Both the position numbers and the translations under genes were made by a program. Shown one piece after another: positions 39,342-47,547 of a stretch of 64,000 nucleotides of DNA (its first letter is position 1; every line of letters begins with the position of its first letter). The DNA is from Acidobacteriota bacterium (GTDB lineage Bacteria; Acidobacteriota; Blastocatellia; HR10): positions 1 to 64,000 of the forward strand of contig JAUQQC010000012.1 of NCBI GenBank assembly GCA_030550025.1, in the 5' to 3' direction. A model generated the notes under the pieces. It saw only the letters and a list, made by a program, of their open reading frames with translations. It searched no databases and was not told where the DNA came from.

Positions 39342-40162
39342 GCCGGTCCGAGGACGAGCGGCGCTATGGCCTGATCGCCGGTAATGGGCGATTCCCCCTC
39401 CTTGTGCTCGAGGGCGCACGGCGGCGCGGGATCGAGATGGTCGTCGCCGCGATTCGCGAGGAGACGTCCCCGGAGATCGAGCGCCAAGCGCGCTTGGTGC
39501 GCTGGCTGGGCGTCGGGCAACTCGGCCACTTGATCGAGTTCTTCCGCGAGCAGGGAGTCACGCACGCCGTGCTGGCGGGTCAGGTCAAGCACGTGCAAAT
39601 CTTCGGCCCCTCGCTCCCGGATTGGCGCATGGTGAAGCTCCTGCTGCGCTTGCCCGGCAAGAACACCAATAGCCTGATCGGCGCCGTCGTCGCCGAACTG
39701 GAGCGCGAGGGGATCGAGGTCGTGGACTCGACGCTCTTTGTCACCGAGCTACTGGCCCCCGAGGGCGTGCTCACAGCGCGCGCGCCCTCACGGGCCGAGA
39801 TGGATGACCTTCGCTATGGGCTGGAGATCGCGCGCGAGATCGCTCGCCTGGATCTCGGGCAAACGATCGCCGTGAAAGATCGCGCGGTCGTCGCCATTGA
39901 GGCGATGGAGGGGACCGATGCGACCATTCGTCGGGCCGCTGCGCTCTTGGGGGGGCGCCCATTCGTCGTCGTCAAAGTCGCACGCCCCAATCAGGACATG
40001 CGTTTCGATGTTCCCGTCATCGGTGTCCCCACGATCGAGACAATGATCGAATGCCACGCGACGGCCTTGGCTATCACGGCGCATAAGACGTTGCTCCTTG
40101 ACCGGGAGGAACTTCTCACGCTCGCCAATCGGCGGCGAATTGCCGTGCTCGCCGTTCCCTGA
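39338..40162 (+). CDS. lpxI: UDP-2,3-diacylglucosamine pyrophosphatase LpxI
   Basis: A 274-residue LpxI-type enzyme (not LpxH), which hydrolyses UDP-2,3-diacylglucosamine to lipid X. Typical features are YGLIAGNGRFPLLVLEGARR at the N-terminus, HAVLAGQVKH near residue 76, GQTIAVKDRAVVAIEAMEGTD near residue 170 and KVARPNQDMRFDVPVIGVPT near residue 210. A GTG start overlaps lpxA by four bases. The organism thus uses the LpxI branch seen in alphaproteobacteria and several other phyla. Confidence 0.93.
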   Translation: MSRSEDERRYGLIAGNGRFPLLVLEGARRRGIEMVVAAIREETSPEIERQARLVRWLGVGQLGHLIEFFREQGVTHAVLAGQVKHVQIFGPSLPDWRMVKLLLRLPGKNTNSLIGAVVAELEREGIEVVDSTLFVTELLAPEGVLTARAPSRAEMDDLRYGLEIAREIARLDLGQTIAVKDRAVVAIEAMEGTDATIRRAAALLGGRPFVVVKVARPNQDMRFDVPVIGVPTIETMIECHATALAITAHKTLLLDREELLTLANRRRIAVLAVP

Positions 40163-40446
40163 GGCCGCGTGTCCTTCACCTACAACCCCTCGTCGTTCGG
40201 GGATGCGCCCAGGACGGCTTGGACCTGACCTTCAATAGCCTCTGGCAGGACTTCCCACATCCGCCTCATGGGCACGCGCAGGCGGCGCATGCTGAGCGGC
40301 GAAGGCCCAGTGAACCGTCGGAGCATTTGACGACGAGGAGGCACGACCCCTACCATTGTGACCGTGAAGGTTCTGGCGAGCGGTGAAGAGTACACAAGGG
40401 AGCGCTCACGAACAGGCTTCCGGCAAGCCTTGGATGTTCCAGGAGC
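40163..40446. other. Region between lpxI and tRNA-Sec
   Basis: No firmly supported gene. A minus-strand frame of 58 codons (40180-40356) could encode a small basic protein but has no ribosome site. A weak plus-strand promoter (TTGACG at 40327, 18 bases, TACCAT at 40351) could serve the tRNA. Confidence 0.4.
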
Positions 40447-40544
40447 GGAGGCGAATGGGGTCTGGTGACTTCCCCGGGCTTCAAACCCGGTGGGCGATGG
40501 CGAGAGCCGACGCCGGTGGGTTCGATTCCCACGCGCCTCCGCCA
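40447..40544 (+). tRNA. selC: Selenocysteine tRNA, anticodon TCA
   Basis: A 98-base tRNA. The acceptor strand GGAGGCG pairs with CGCCTCC, then comes discriminator G and an encoded CCA (40542-40544). The anticodon stem CCGGG/CCCGG encloses the loop CTTCAAA, so the anticodon is TCA and reads UGA. A long variable arm (GGCG...CGCC with an inner GGC-GAGA-GCC) and a T arm GTGGG-TTCGATT-CCCAC follow. Long variable arm, TCA anticodon and extended acceptor/T axis together identify tRNA-Sec. The genome should therefore encode SelA, SelB and SelD; none is in this window. Confidence 0.95.
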
Positions 40545-40580
40545 GAGGTGTTTTGATCTCACCACGCCGTGACGAAGTGT

Positions 40581-41174
40581 ATGCCACGAGGCAGCGGTGA
40601 TCCCTCACTCGGATGGTTCCGCGTGTGCCGTTCGCACTTCCGGCCGTTTTTCGTCTACGCCGGTGGGGGGATTGTTCTGGGCGCTGTGGCCCTCTGGCAT
40701 GAGTTTGCAGCATGGCCGCAGTTCCTTGGGCTCACCGTTTTGGGCTTCCTGCTCTGGCCCATTGTGGAGTATACCATCCATCGCGCGCTTCACATTCGAG
40801 CGCGATCGGCGCGGATGCGCGCGTTCCTCTATCTCGCTCACGGGATTCACCACGAGACCCCGCAAGTGGTGGGCTCGAACTTCATTCGCTTCTCGGCGAG
40901 CGCGATCGCGAGCGCGCTCTTTTTCCTGCTCTTTCTGGGCGTCCTCCGCTCCTGGCCGAGGGCGGTGGCGCTCCTCCTCGGCCTGTGGGGGGGATACTTG
41001 CTCTACGAGTTCACGCATTACGTCGCGCATTTCGGAAGACCCCGGACGGCGTGGATGCGCTCGCTACAACACCATCATCGGCGTCATCATCAGGGAGAGG
41101 AGCGCGCGCGTTTCGGAGTGACGACGCCAATTCTGGATTGGCTCCTTGGGACGCTCAGGGGGCTGAGGGAGTGA
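40581..41174 (+). CDS. Sterol desaturase/fatty acid hydroxylase family membrane protein
   Basis: A protein of about 197 residues with four hydrophobic segments and the histidine clusters of the di-iron hydroxylase family: EYTIHRALHI near residue 67, HGIHHE near residue 90, EFTHYVAHF near residue 145 and LQHHHRRHH near residue 163. Members hydroxylate or desaturate lipids such as carotenoids, fatty acids or sterols. The start is uncertain: an in-frame GTG 12 bases upstream is possible and no strong ribosome site is seen. Confidence 0.82.
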   Translation: MPRGSGDPSLGWFRVCRSHFRPFFVYAGGGIVLGAVALWHEFAAWPQFLGLTVLGFLLWPIVEYTIHRALHIRARSARMRAFLYLAHGIHHETPQVVGSNFIRFSASAIASALFFLLFLGVLRSWPRAVALLLGLWGGYLLYEFTHYVAHFGRPRTAWMRSLQHHHRRHHQGEERARFGVTTPILDWLLGTLRGLRE

Positions 41175-41181
41175 CGCGCCG

Positions 41182-41210
41182 TTGTGGCCTCCGGCATCTT
41201 CTGGTAAACT
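41182..41210 (+). promoter_or_regulatory. Putative promoter of dprA-topA
   Basis: TTGTGG (41182-41187), 17 bases, TAAACT (41205-41210), some 65 bases upstream of the dprA ATG. Confidence 0.5.
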
Positions 41211-41276
41211 CCCGTGACGTCTCGCGCGCAAGAGGAGGCGAGGAGCGAGAACATCATCTTCCTTCGGAAGGATGCC

Positions 41277-42395
41277 ATGGGAGCAGACGTGCGAGATTGG
41301 GTGGCGCTGAGTTTGGTGACCGGCGTGGGATCGCGCATGGCCCGGCGTCTGCTGGAGCATTTCGGTTCGCCGACGGAGGTCTTCGCCGCCCCGCGGTCGG
41401 AGCTGCACGCGTTCGGATTGGAGGGCGAGGTGATCGATCGAATTCGTTCGGGAGAGCCACGACGCCAAGCGGAGGAAGAACTGACGAAGCTCGGGAAGCT
41501 CGGCGCCGAGGTGCTCACGCTCGAAGACCCGCGTTATCCGCCGTTGCTGCGTCGTATTTACGATCCCCCGATTGTGCTTTACGCGCTCGGGCGGGTGGAT
41601 GCGCTCATGGCGCCGACGCTGGCGATCGTGGGGACACGTCGGCCATCCCCCTACGGGATGAACGTGGCGACGGAGCTGGCGCGCGATCTGGCGGGACGGG
41701 GTCTGGCGATCGTCTCCGGATTCGCGCGCGGCATCGATGCGGCGGCGCACCGCGGAGCGCTGGAGGCGAAAGGCCGAACGATCGCCGTCTTCGGCACGGG
41801 GCTCGACCTCGTGTATCCTCGAGAGCATCGCGCGTTGGCCGAGGAGATTCGCCAACAGGGCGTGCTGCTGACGGAATTCCCGATGGGCGTCTCACCGCTG
41901 CCGCAGAATTTCCCGTTTCGGAATCGGATCATCAGCGGGATGAGCTTGGGCGTAGTCGTCGTGGAAGCCGCTCAACACAGTGGATCGCTTATCACGGCCC
42001 GCCTGGCGCTAGAGCAAGATCGCGAGGTCTTCGCTGTTCCCGGACCGATCACCTCGCCACGGAGCTACGGCCCCAACTATCTCATCAAATGCGGGGCGAA
42101 ACTCGTGCAGTATTGGCGCGATGTCGTCGAGGAGTTGCCCCTGGATGTCCGAAAAGAGATCTTGCGCCGCGAATCCGAGGCGGCGCCGACCACTCCGGAG
42201 CAGCCGGAGTTGCCGCTGGATGAACACGAGCGGCGGGTGCTGGAGCTGTTGCGGTTCGATGCGCCGACGCACATTGATGAGTTGCTCCTGCGCAGCGGTC
42301 TGGCGGTGCCCGAGCTGATGCGCATCTTGCTCGAACTCGAAGTGAAAGATAGAATCAGACAGTTGCCGGGAAAACAGTTCGTGAAGAAGTTGTGA
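41277..42395 (+). CDS. dprA: DNA processing protein DprA
   Basis: A 372-residue protein that loads RecA on incoming single-stranded DNA during transformation. The N-terminal helix-hairpin region (ALSLVTGVGSRMARRLLEHF) is followed by the Rossmann-like core with VGTRRPSPYGMNVATELA near residue 118, VSGFARGIDAAAHRGAL near residue 145 and VVVEAAQHSGSLITARLA near residue 222. A C-terminal winged-helix domain lies from about residue 310 (DEHERRVLELLRFDAPTHID). I start at the ATG after CGGAAGGATGCC. Its stop and the topA ATG are one base apart. Confidence 0.94.
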   Translation: MGADVRDWVALSLVTGVGSRMARRLLEHFGSPTEVFAAPRSELHAFGLEGEVIDRIRSGEPRRQAEEELTKLGKLGAEVLTLEDPRYPPLLRRIYDPPIVLYALGRVDALMAPTLAIVGTRRPSPYGMNVATELARDLAGRGLAIVSGFARGIDAAAHRGALEAKGRTIAVFGTGLDLVYPREHRALAEEIRQQGVLLTEFPMGVSPLPQNFPFRNRIISGMSLGVVVVEAAQHSGSLITARLALEQDREVFAVPGPITSPRSYGPNYLIKCGAKLVQYWRDVVEELPLDVRKEILRRESEAAPTTPEQPELPLDEHERRVLELLRFDAPTHIDELLLRSGLAVPELMRILLELEVKDRIRQLPGKQFVKKL

Positions 42396-42396
42396 C

Positions 42397-44871
42397 ATGG
42401 CCAAGAAACTCGTCATCGTCGAATCGCCCGCCAAGGCCAAGACGATCAACAAATATCTCGGCCGAGAATTCACGGTCATGGCCTCGGTCGGGCACATCAA
42501 GGATTTGCCCGAGAAAGAACTGGGCGTAGATATCGAGAACGACTTTCGCCCGACCTACGTCATCATTCCCGACCAGATCAAGAAGAACAACCGGAAGATC
42601 CTGGCCGAGCTCAAGCGGGCGGCGCGCCAGGCCGAAGAGATTTATCTGGCGGCCGATCCCGACCGCGAGGGAGAGGCCATTTGTCAGCATCTGAAGGAGG
42701 AATTGGTCGGCCCGCGCGAGAAGAAGCCGGTCTATCGCGTCCTCTTCCATGAGATCACGCCGCAGGCCGTGCGCGAGGCCTTTCAGCATCCGGGGACGAT
42801 CGATCGTCACAAGGTCGAGGCGCAGCAAGCGCGGCGCATTCTGGATCGGCTCGTCGGCTACTTGGTGAGCCCGCTTCTGTGGAAGAAGGTGCGACGTGGC
42901 CTCTCGGCCGGACGAGTGCAATCGGTCGCCCTGCGATTGATCGTCGAACGCGAACGCGAGATCGAACGGTTCGTCCCGACCGAATATTGGACGCTCGGCG
43001 CACGCCTGTTGGCCGCTGCTCCTCCGCCGTTTGTGGCCCAACTGGTGCGCATCGGCGAGCAGAGCCTCAAGACGAGCGATTTCGATCAGGGCGTTCGGCC
43101 AAATGAGCGACACGTCCGAACGAAGGAGGAAGCCGAGGAGCTGGTGCGCCAACTCTCCGACTGCGAATTTATCGTCACCTCGGTGGAGACGAAGGAGAAG
43201 AAGCGAAATCCGGTCCCGCCGTTCACGACGAGCAAGCTGCAGCAGGAGGCCGCGCGTCGGCTCCGCTTCTCGGTGAAGAAGACGATGAGCCTGGCGCAGA
43301 AGCTCTACGAAGGCGTGGACCTCGGCCCTGAGGGGAGCGTGGGGCTCATCACCTACATGCGGACGGATTCGACGCGCGTCTCGGAGACCGCTCTGGACGA
43401 AGTGCGTCGCTTCATTGCCGAGCGCTATGGTGCGGAGCTGCTCCCCGATGAACCGCACATCTACCGCTCGAAGAAGGACGCGCAAGACGCGCACGAGGCG
43501 ATTCGTCCGACCTCGGTCTTCCGCACGCCCGAACGCGTCGCGCCGTATCTCAGCCGCGACGAGCTGGCGCTCTACACGCTCATCTGGCAGCGGTTCGTCG
43601 CTTCGCAAATGAAGCCCGCGCTCTTCGATCAAACGACCATTGAGATTCGCGCCGGGCAGTTCGGGTTCCGCGCGACGGGCTCCCTCCTTCGGTTCCCCGG
43701 CTTCCTCACCATCTACGAAGAAGCCAAGGAAGAGAAAGAGGGCGAAGGAGAAGAAGAGGCCGCTGCGACTTTGCCCAAGGTAGAAGTGGGAGAGAAACTG
43801 AGACTTCTGGAGCTCCTGCCGGAGCAGCATTTCACGCAACCTCCACCCCGCTACACGGAGGCGTCGCTCGTCAAGGCGCTTGAGGAGAACGGCATCGGAC
43901 GCCCGTCCACGTATGCGCAGATTCTGAGCATCATTCAGGATCGCGATTACGTTCAGAAGGTGAACGGACGGTTCAAACCGACCGAGCTGGGCCGGCTCGT
44001 CTGCGATCTGCTGGTGGAGAACTTCACGGACATCTTCGACGTGGAATACACGGCCGAGATGGAAGCGGAGCTGGACAAAGTCGAGGAAGGGCGCGTGAGC
44101 TGGGTGAAGGTCCTCAAAGACTTCTACAAGAAATTCGCGGCCGATCTAGCGCGCGCCGAGCAGGAGATGGAAGATATGCGCAAAGGCGCCCCGACCGAGG
44201 AACCGTGTCCCGCGTGCCAAACGCTCATGGTGAAGCGGATCGGGCGCTATGGGCCGTTTCTGGCTTGCCCCTCCTGCGGGACGACGCAAAAGCTCTCTTC
44301 GGCCGAGGGCGAAGGGGAGAACGCCTTCGCAGACGTCACTTGCGAAAAGTGCGGCCGCCCAATGGTGCTTCGACGGAGCCGATTCGGGCCCTTCCTCGCC
44401 TGCACGGGATACCCAGAATGCACGCACACGCGACGCATCCGGAAGGACGGACGACTGGCGGCCCCTGACCGGCTCCTGGAAGAGCCGTGCCCGGAATGCG
44501 GCGCTCCGCTTGTGGTGCGACAGGGACCCTATGGCGAATACATCGCGTGCAGTCGGCGTCCGGACTGCGCTTACGTCAGGCCGGAGACGCTCGGCATCTC
44601 CTGCCCCAAGGCCGATTGCCAAGGGGAGCTGGTCGTCCGACGCTCCCGTCGAGGTCGAGTCTTCTACGGCTGCAGCGCGTATCCTCAATGCTCCTTCACC
44701 GTGTGGGATCGCCCGGTGAAACGCCCGTGCCCACAGTGCGGAGCACCCTTCCTGCTGGAGAAGGCGACGCGGCGCGAAGGACGCATCCAGTACTGCTATC
44801 GGCCGGAGTGCGCTTACCGCGAGATCGTCCCGGAAGAAGAGGTCGCGCCCTCGACGCTCGCCCGATCGTGA
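42397..44871 (+). CDS. topA: DNA topoisomerase I
   Basis: An 824-residue type IA topoisomerase that relaxes negative supercoils. The Toprim domain starts KKLVIVESPAKAKTINKYLG and contains the acidic DPDREGEA near residue 87. The active-site tyrosine is in GLITYMRTDSTRVS near residue 321. The core ends near residue 590. At least four C-terminal zinc-ribbon repeats follow (CPACQTLMVKRIGRYGPFLACPSC, CEKCGRPMVLRRSRFGPFLAC and similar to residue 810), more than the usual three. It is directly coupled to dprA, as in many bacteria. Confidence 0.97.
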   Translation: MAKKLVIVESPAKAKTINKYLGREFTVMASVGHIKDLPEKELGVDIENDFRPTYVIIPDQIKKNNRKILAELKRAARQAEEIYLAADPDREGEAICQHLKEELVGPREKKPVYRVLFHEITPQAVREAFQHPGTIDRHKVEAQQARRILDRLVGYLVSPLLWKKVRRGLSAGRVQSVALRLIVEREREIERFVPTEYWTLGARLLAAAPPPFVAQLVRIGEQSLKTSDFDQGVRPNERHVRTKEEAEELVRQLSDCEFIVTSVETKEKKRNPVPPFTTSKLQQEAARRLRFSVKKTMSLAQKLYEGVDLGPEGSVGLITYMRTDSTRVSETALDEVRRFIAERYGAELLPDEPHIYRSKKDAQDAHEAIRPTSVFRTPERVAPYLSRDELALYTLIWQRFVASQMKPALFDQTTIEIRAGQFGFRATGSLLRFPGFLTIYEEAKEEKEGEGEEEAAATLPKVEVGEKLRLLELLPEQHFTQPPPRYTEASLVKALEENGIGRPSTYAQILSIIQDRDYVQKVNGRFKPTELGRLVCDLLVENFTDIFDVEYTAEMEAELDKVEEGRVSWVKVLKDFYKKFAADLARAEQEMEDMRKGAPTEEPCPACQTLMVKRIGRYGPFLACPSCGTTQKLSSAEGEGENAFADVTCEKCGRPMVLRRSRFGPFLACTGYPECTHTRRIRKDGRLAAPDRLLEEPCPECGAPLVVRQGPYGEYIACSRRPDCAYVRPETLGISCPKADCQGELVVRRSRRGRVFYGCSAYPQCSFTVWDRPVKRPCPQCGAPFLLEKATRREGRIQYCYRPECAYREIVPEEEVAPSTLARS

Positions 44872-44933
44872 GCGAGCGCGCCAAAGACTGAGCTTGAGGC
44901 GAGCCGTCATCTCCCTTCGAAAGGAAACGCATT

Positions 44934-46424
44934 GTGATCTCCGATCTGGCCCGCGCGCGCTACGACATCTCGGCGTTTCTGGCGCGTCGGTCGGAGTGGG
45001 TGTGCCGATTCGAGAGCAGACCTCCGATCCGCGTGAGGGAGGAGCAGATCTCCATCTCGCTCGAATTCGGGAAGCTCATCCTCACCCTCTGGGGTGAGGA
45101 TTTCTCCGAATGCTGGCGCATCGAAGCGTATGAGATTCGCGGCGAGCGTCTCATTCTGCAGCTCGGGCGACAGCCGGGGCGGGCGGCGACGTTGGAGATC
45201 ACGTCGGATGAAAGTGTTGAGGAGGAAGAGGCCGAGAAGCGGCGGCGTGCTTTCGCCGACATGCTTGGCCATCTGATCGAGCGCGGGCTGAGCACGCGCG
45301 TCCAGTACATGGCGACGCATCGCGACGACGCGCGACACCTCTCAGGCATCTACACGCGATTGATCCTCGCGCGGGGAGGGGAACGGGCGATCGCCATCGC
45401 GGTGAATCCGGGCGAGCCGCAAGCGCATGTGGATGGCATGGTGACGGCCGGCCTCATCTGGTGGGACCGCGCCACGAATTCCCCGCAAGGGGCGGAGGCG
45501 CGGCGGCTCCTGTTCTTCGCACCCCGCGGAAGGGCGGCGACCATCGCGCGACGCTTGACGGTCTTGCGTCGGGACGGCCCGCGTCTGGAACTCTACGAGG
45601 TGGACGAATCGCGCGGCGCGCTCATCGCAGTGACGCCTTTCGATCAAGGGAGCCTGTTCGATCCCCGCCGGGTGCGACTTCCGCGCGCCGCCGTCAAGCT
45701 GCCGCCACATCCGCTGCGAGATCGCGCGCTGGCGCTCGCTCCGGGACTTCTGCGCGTCTGCCGACGCCCGGATTCTGCAGTGGAATCGCTTCGCCTCCGG
45801 GGATTGGAAATCGCGCGCTTTTGGCGCGGCCGGCTCCTTTTCGGCGTGGGCAACGACAAGCGCCCGCTGCGTGAGAACTGGGCGGAGTTCGAGCGCCTCG
45901 TTCAAGAGGTCGCCCGCATTCGCCATCCAGAGAGCCCGGAGAAGGCACACCCCTTCTATCGCCTTCAGGCCGAACGGTGGCTGGAAGATGTGATCCGCGA
46001 GGACGCGCGTCGCGTGGATCCGCGATTGGACCCGCGCTTCCTCTATCCACAGATTCCGGCTTACGAGACCCAAGGCTATGGACGGGTGGACTTGCTCGGG
46101 ATCACTGAGGATCGGCAGCTTGCGCTTCTTGAGCTGAAGGTGGATGAAGACGCGGAGGCGCCGATGCAGGCCGTGGATTACTGGTTGCGAATCGAATGGC
46201 ACCGGCAGCGCGGGGACTTGACGCGGCGCGGCTATTTCCCAGGTCTGGAGATCGCCGATCGGCCGACGCTGGTGCTCATCATCGCGCCGTTTCTGCGCTT
46301 TCATCCCACGTTCGATCTGGTGGCGCGCTGGATTGACCGCCGCGTTCCCATCTATAAAATTGGGATCGCGGAGGACTGGCGAAAAGGTGTGCGCGTCGTC
46401 TTTCGGAAGCGAGCGAACGGGTGA
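44934..46424 (+). CDS. Putative PD-(D/E)XK nuclease, otherwise uncharacterised
   Basis: A 496-residue soluble protein with GTG start and AAGGA eight bases upstream. The C-terminal quarter shows a nuclease-like core: YGRVDLLGI near residue 384 (Asp), then LALLELKVDEDAE near residue 396 (ELK) and MQAVDYWLRIEWH, the D...ExK...Q pattern of PD-(D/E)XK enzymes. The N-terminal 370 residues match nothing I know and are rich in Arg and Leu. It lies 62 bases after topA and its stop overlaps the truB start, so it is co-transcribed with DNA and RNA maintenance genes. A role in DNA repair is possible but unproven. Confidence 0.7.
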   Translation: MISDLARARYDISAFLARRSEWVCRFESRPPIRVREEQISISLEFGKLILTLWGEDFSECWRIEAYEIRGERLILQLGRQPGRAATLEITSDESVEEEEAEKRRRAFADMLGHLIERGLSTRVQYMATHRDDARHLSGIYTRLILARGGERAIAIAVNPGEPQAHVDGMVTAGLIWWDRATNSPQGAEARRLLFFAPRGRAATIARRLTVLRRDGPRLELYEVDESRGALIAVTPFDQGSLFDPRRVRLPRAAVKLPPHPLRDRALALAPGLLRVCRRPDSAVESLRLRGLEIARFWRGRLLFGVGNDKRPLRENWAEFERLVQEVARIRHPESPEKAHPFYRLQAERWLEDVIREDARRVDPRLDPRFLYPQIPAYETQGYGRVDLLGITEDRQLALLELKVDEDAEAPMQAVDYWLRIEWHRQRGDLTRRGYFPGLEIADRPTLVLIIAPFLRFHPTFDLVARWIDRRVPIYKIGIAEDWRKGVRVVFRKRANG

Positions 46425-47344
46425 TGGAACGGCACGGCCTTTTGGTCATTGATAAGCCGGCGGGATTGACCTCGCACGATGTCGTCCAACGGGTGCGACG
46501 CGCGTTGCGGATGAGGCGGGTCGGGCATACGGGGACGCTCGATCCGATCGCGACGGGCGTGCTCGTGCTCTGCGTGGGGAAGGCCGCGCGGCTGCAGCGC
46601 TTTCTCATGGCGCGCGACAAGGAGTATCGCGCGCGCGTGCGTCTGGGGTTCGCCACAGAGACGCACGATGCGACGGGAAAGCCGACGACCCCGGTGAGCG
46701 ATACCTCCTCCATCACGGAGGCGGAGATCGAGCGCGTGCTCGCCGAATTTCGGGGAGAGTACGAACAGATCCCGCCCATGTACTCGGCCAAGAAGAAGGG
46801 GGGCGTTCGCCTCTACACGCTGGCGCGACGCGGCCAGTCGGTGGAACGCTCGCCCATTCGCGTGCGAATCGAAGAATTGGAGCTGGTGGAGGAGGATGGG
46901 GTTAAGGTTCGTCGCTTCGAGGATGGGACGGCGGAATTCACCGTGCGCGTGCGCTGCTCGGCCGGAACCTACGTGCGCACGTTGGCGCACGACATCGGAC
47001 AGCGCTTGGGCTGCGGCGCCCATCTGCACGGGCTGGTGCGAACGGCTGTGGGCGAGTTCACGCTCGCGCGCGCGCTCTCGCTCGAAGCCTTTGAAGCGCT
47101 CGCCCGAGAGGGCCGGGCGACCGAAGCCCTCATCCCGCTCTCGGAGGCCCTTCCGGAGATGCCCGCGCTCCAGCTCTCGGAGTTGGACGTGCGCCGCGTG
47201 CTTCATGGCCATGCCATCCCCGGACGCGGATTCCGGCATCGAACGTATGTCCGACTCCTGGACGCGTGGGGTCGCTTGGTGGCTGTGGGCGAGAGCGAGC
47301 CCGAGCGCGGCGTGATTCAACCGCGCGTGGTGCTTGAGCCATGA
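46424..47344 (+). CDS. truB: tRNA pseudouridine-55 synthase TruB
   Basis: About 306 residues. The catalytic aspartate lies in RVGHTGTLDPIATGVLVLC near residues 31-49, preceded by GLLVIDKPAGLTSHDVV. The substrate-binding RVRCSAGTYVRTLAHDIG lies near residues 175-192, and a C-terminal PUA-like part follows residue 240. It makes pseudouridine in the T loop of tRNAs. The ATG overlaps the previous stop (TGATG); a GTG one codon earlier is an alternative. The 3' end overlaps the promoter of the prkA operon. Confidence 0.95.
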   Translation: MERHGLLVIDKPAGLTSHDVVQRVRRALRMRRVGHTGTLDPIATGVLVLCVGKAARLQRFLMARDKEYRARVRLGFATETHDATGKPTTPVSDTSSITEAEIERVLAEFRGEYEQIPPMYSAKKKGGVRLYTLARRGQSVERSPIRVRIEELELVEEDGVKVRRFEDGTAEFTVRVRCSAGTYVRTLAHDIGQRLGCGAHLHGLVRTAVGEFTLARALSLEAFEALAREGRATEALIPLSEALPEMPALQLSELDVRRVLHGHAIPGRGFRHRTYVRLLDAWGRLVAVGESEPERGVIQPRVVLEP

Positions 47345-47362
47345 AGCGGCTTCATGTATACT
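47334..47362 (+). promoter_or_regulatory. Promoter of prkA-yeaH-spoVR
   Basis: TTGAGC (47334-47339), a 17-base spacer and TATACT (47357-47362). It begins inside the last codons of truB and faces prkA, giving a leader of about 180 bases. Confidence 0.7.
47340..47356. promoter_or_regulatory. Perfect palindrome filling the prkA promoter spacer
   Basis: CATGAAG-CGG-CTTCATG is a perfect 7-3-7 inverted repeat lying exactly between the -35 and -10 boxes. That is the place where spacer-binding (MerR-type) activators or repressors act. The cognate protein is not known. Confidence 0.6.
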
Positions 47363-47371
47363 AAGGGCCGA

Positions 47372-47394
47372 TCAGGCTCGCGCGTCGAGCCTGA
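47372..47394 (+). promoter_or_regulatory. Leader hairpin of the prkA operon
   Basis: TCAGGCTCG and CGAGCCTGA form a perfect nine base-pair stem with a five-base loop soon after the predicted transcription start. No U-run follows, so mRNA stability or regulation is more likely than termination. Confidence 0.5.
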
Positions 47395-47547
47395 GCGCAC
47401 CAAACGGTGATTGACGAAGTCGCAGCGGGATTCTCACGCCGATCTTTGGGACCGAACCACTCGCTCTTTTGACATCCGGAAAATTTTTTTCTCCGGGAGA
47501 CGTCCATCCGCTCCCCGCGAGCGGAGATGGGCGAGGAGGAGAGGCGT

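Noticed and set aside
40180..40713. A 177-codon minus-strand frame across the tRNA-Sec gene
   Set aside because: It runs through the tRNA; only its last 58 codons look protein-like and they lack a ribosome site.
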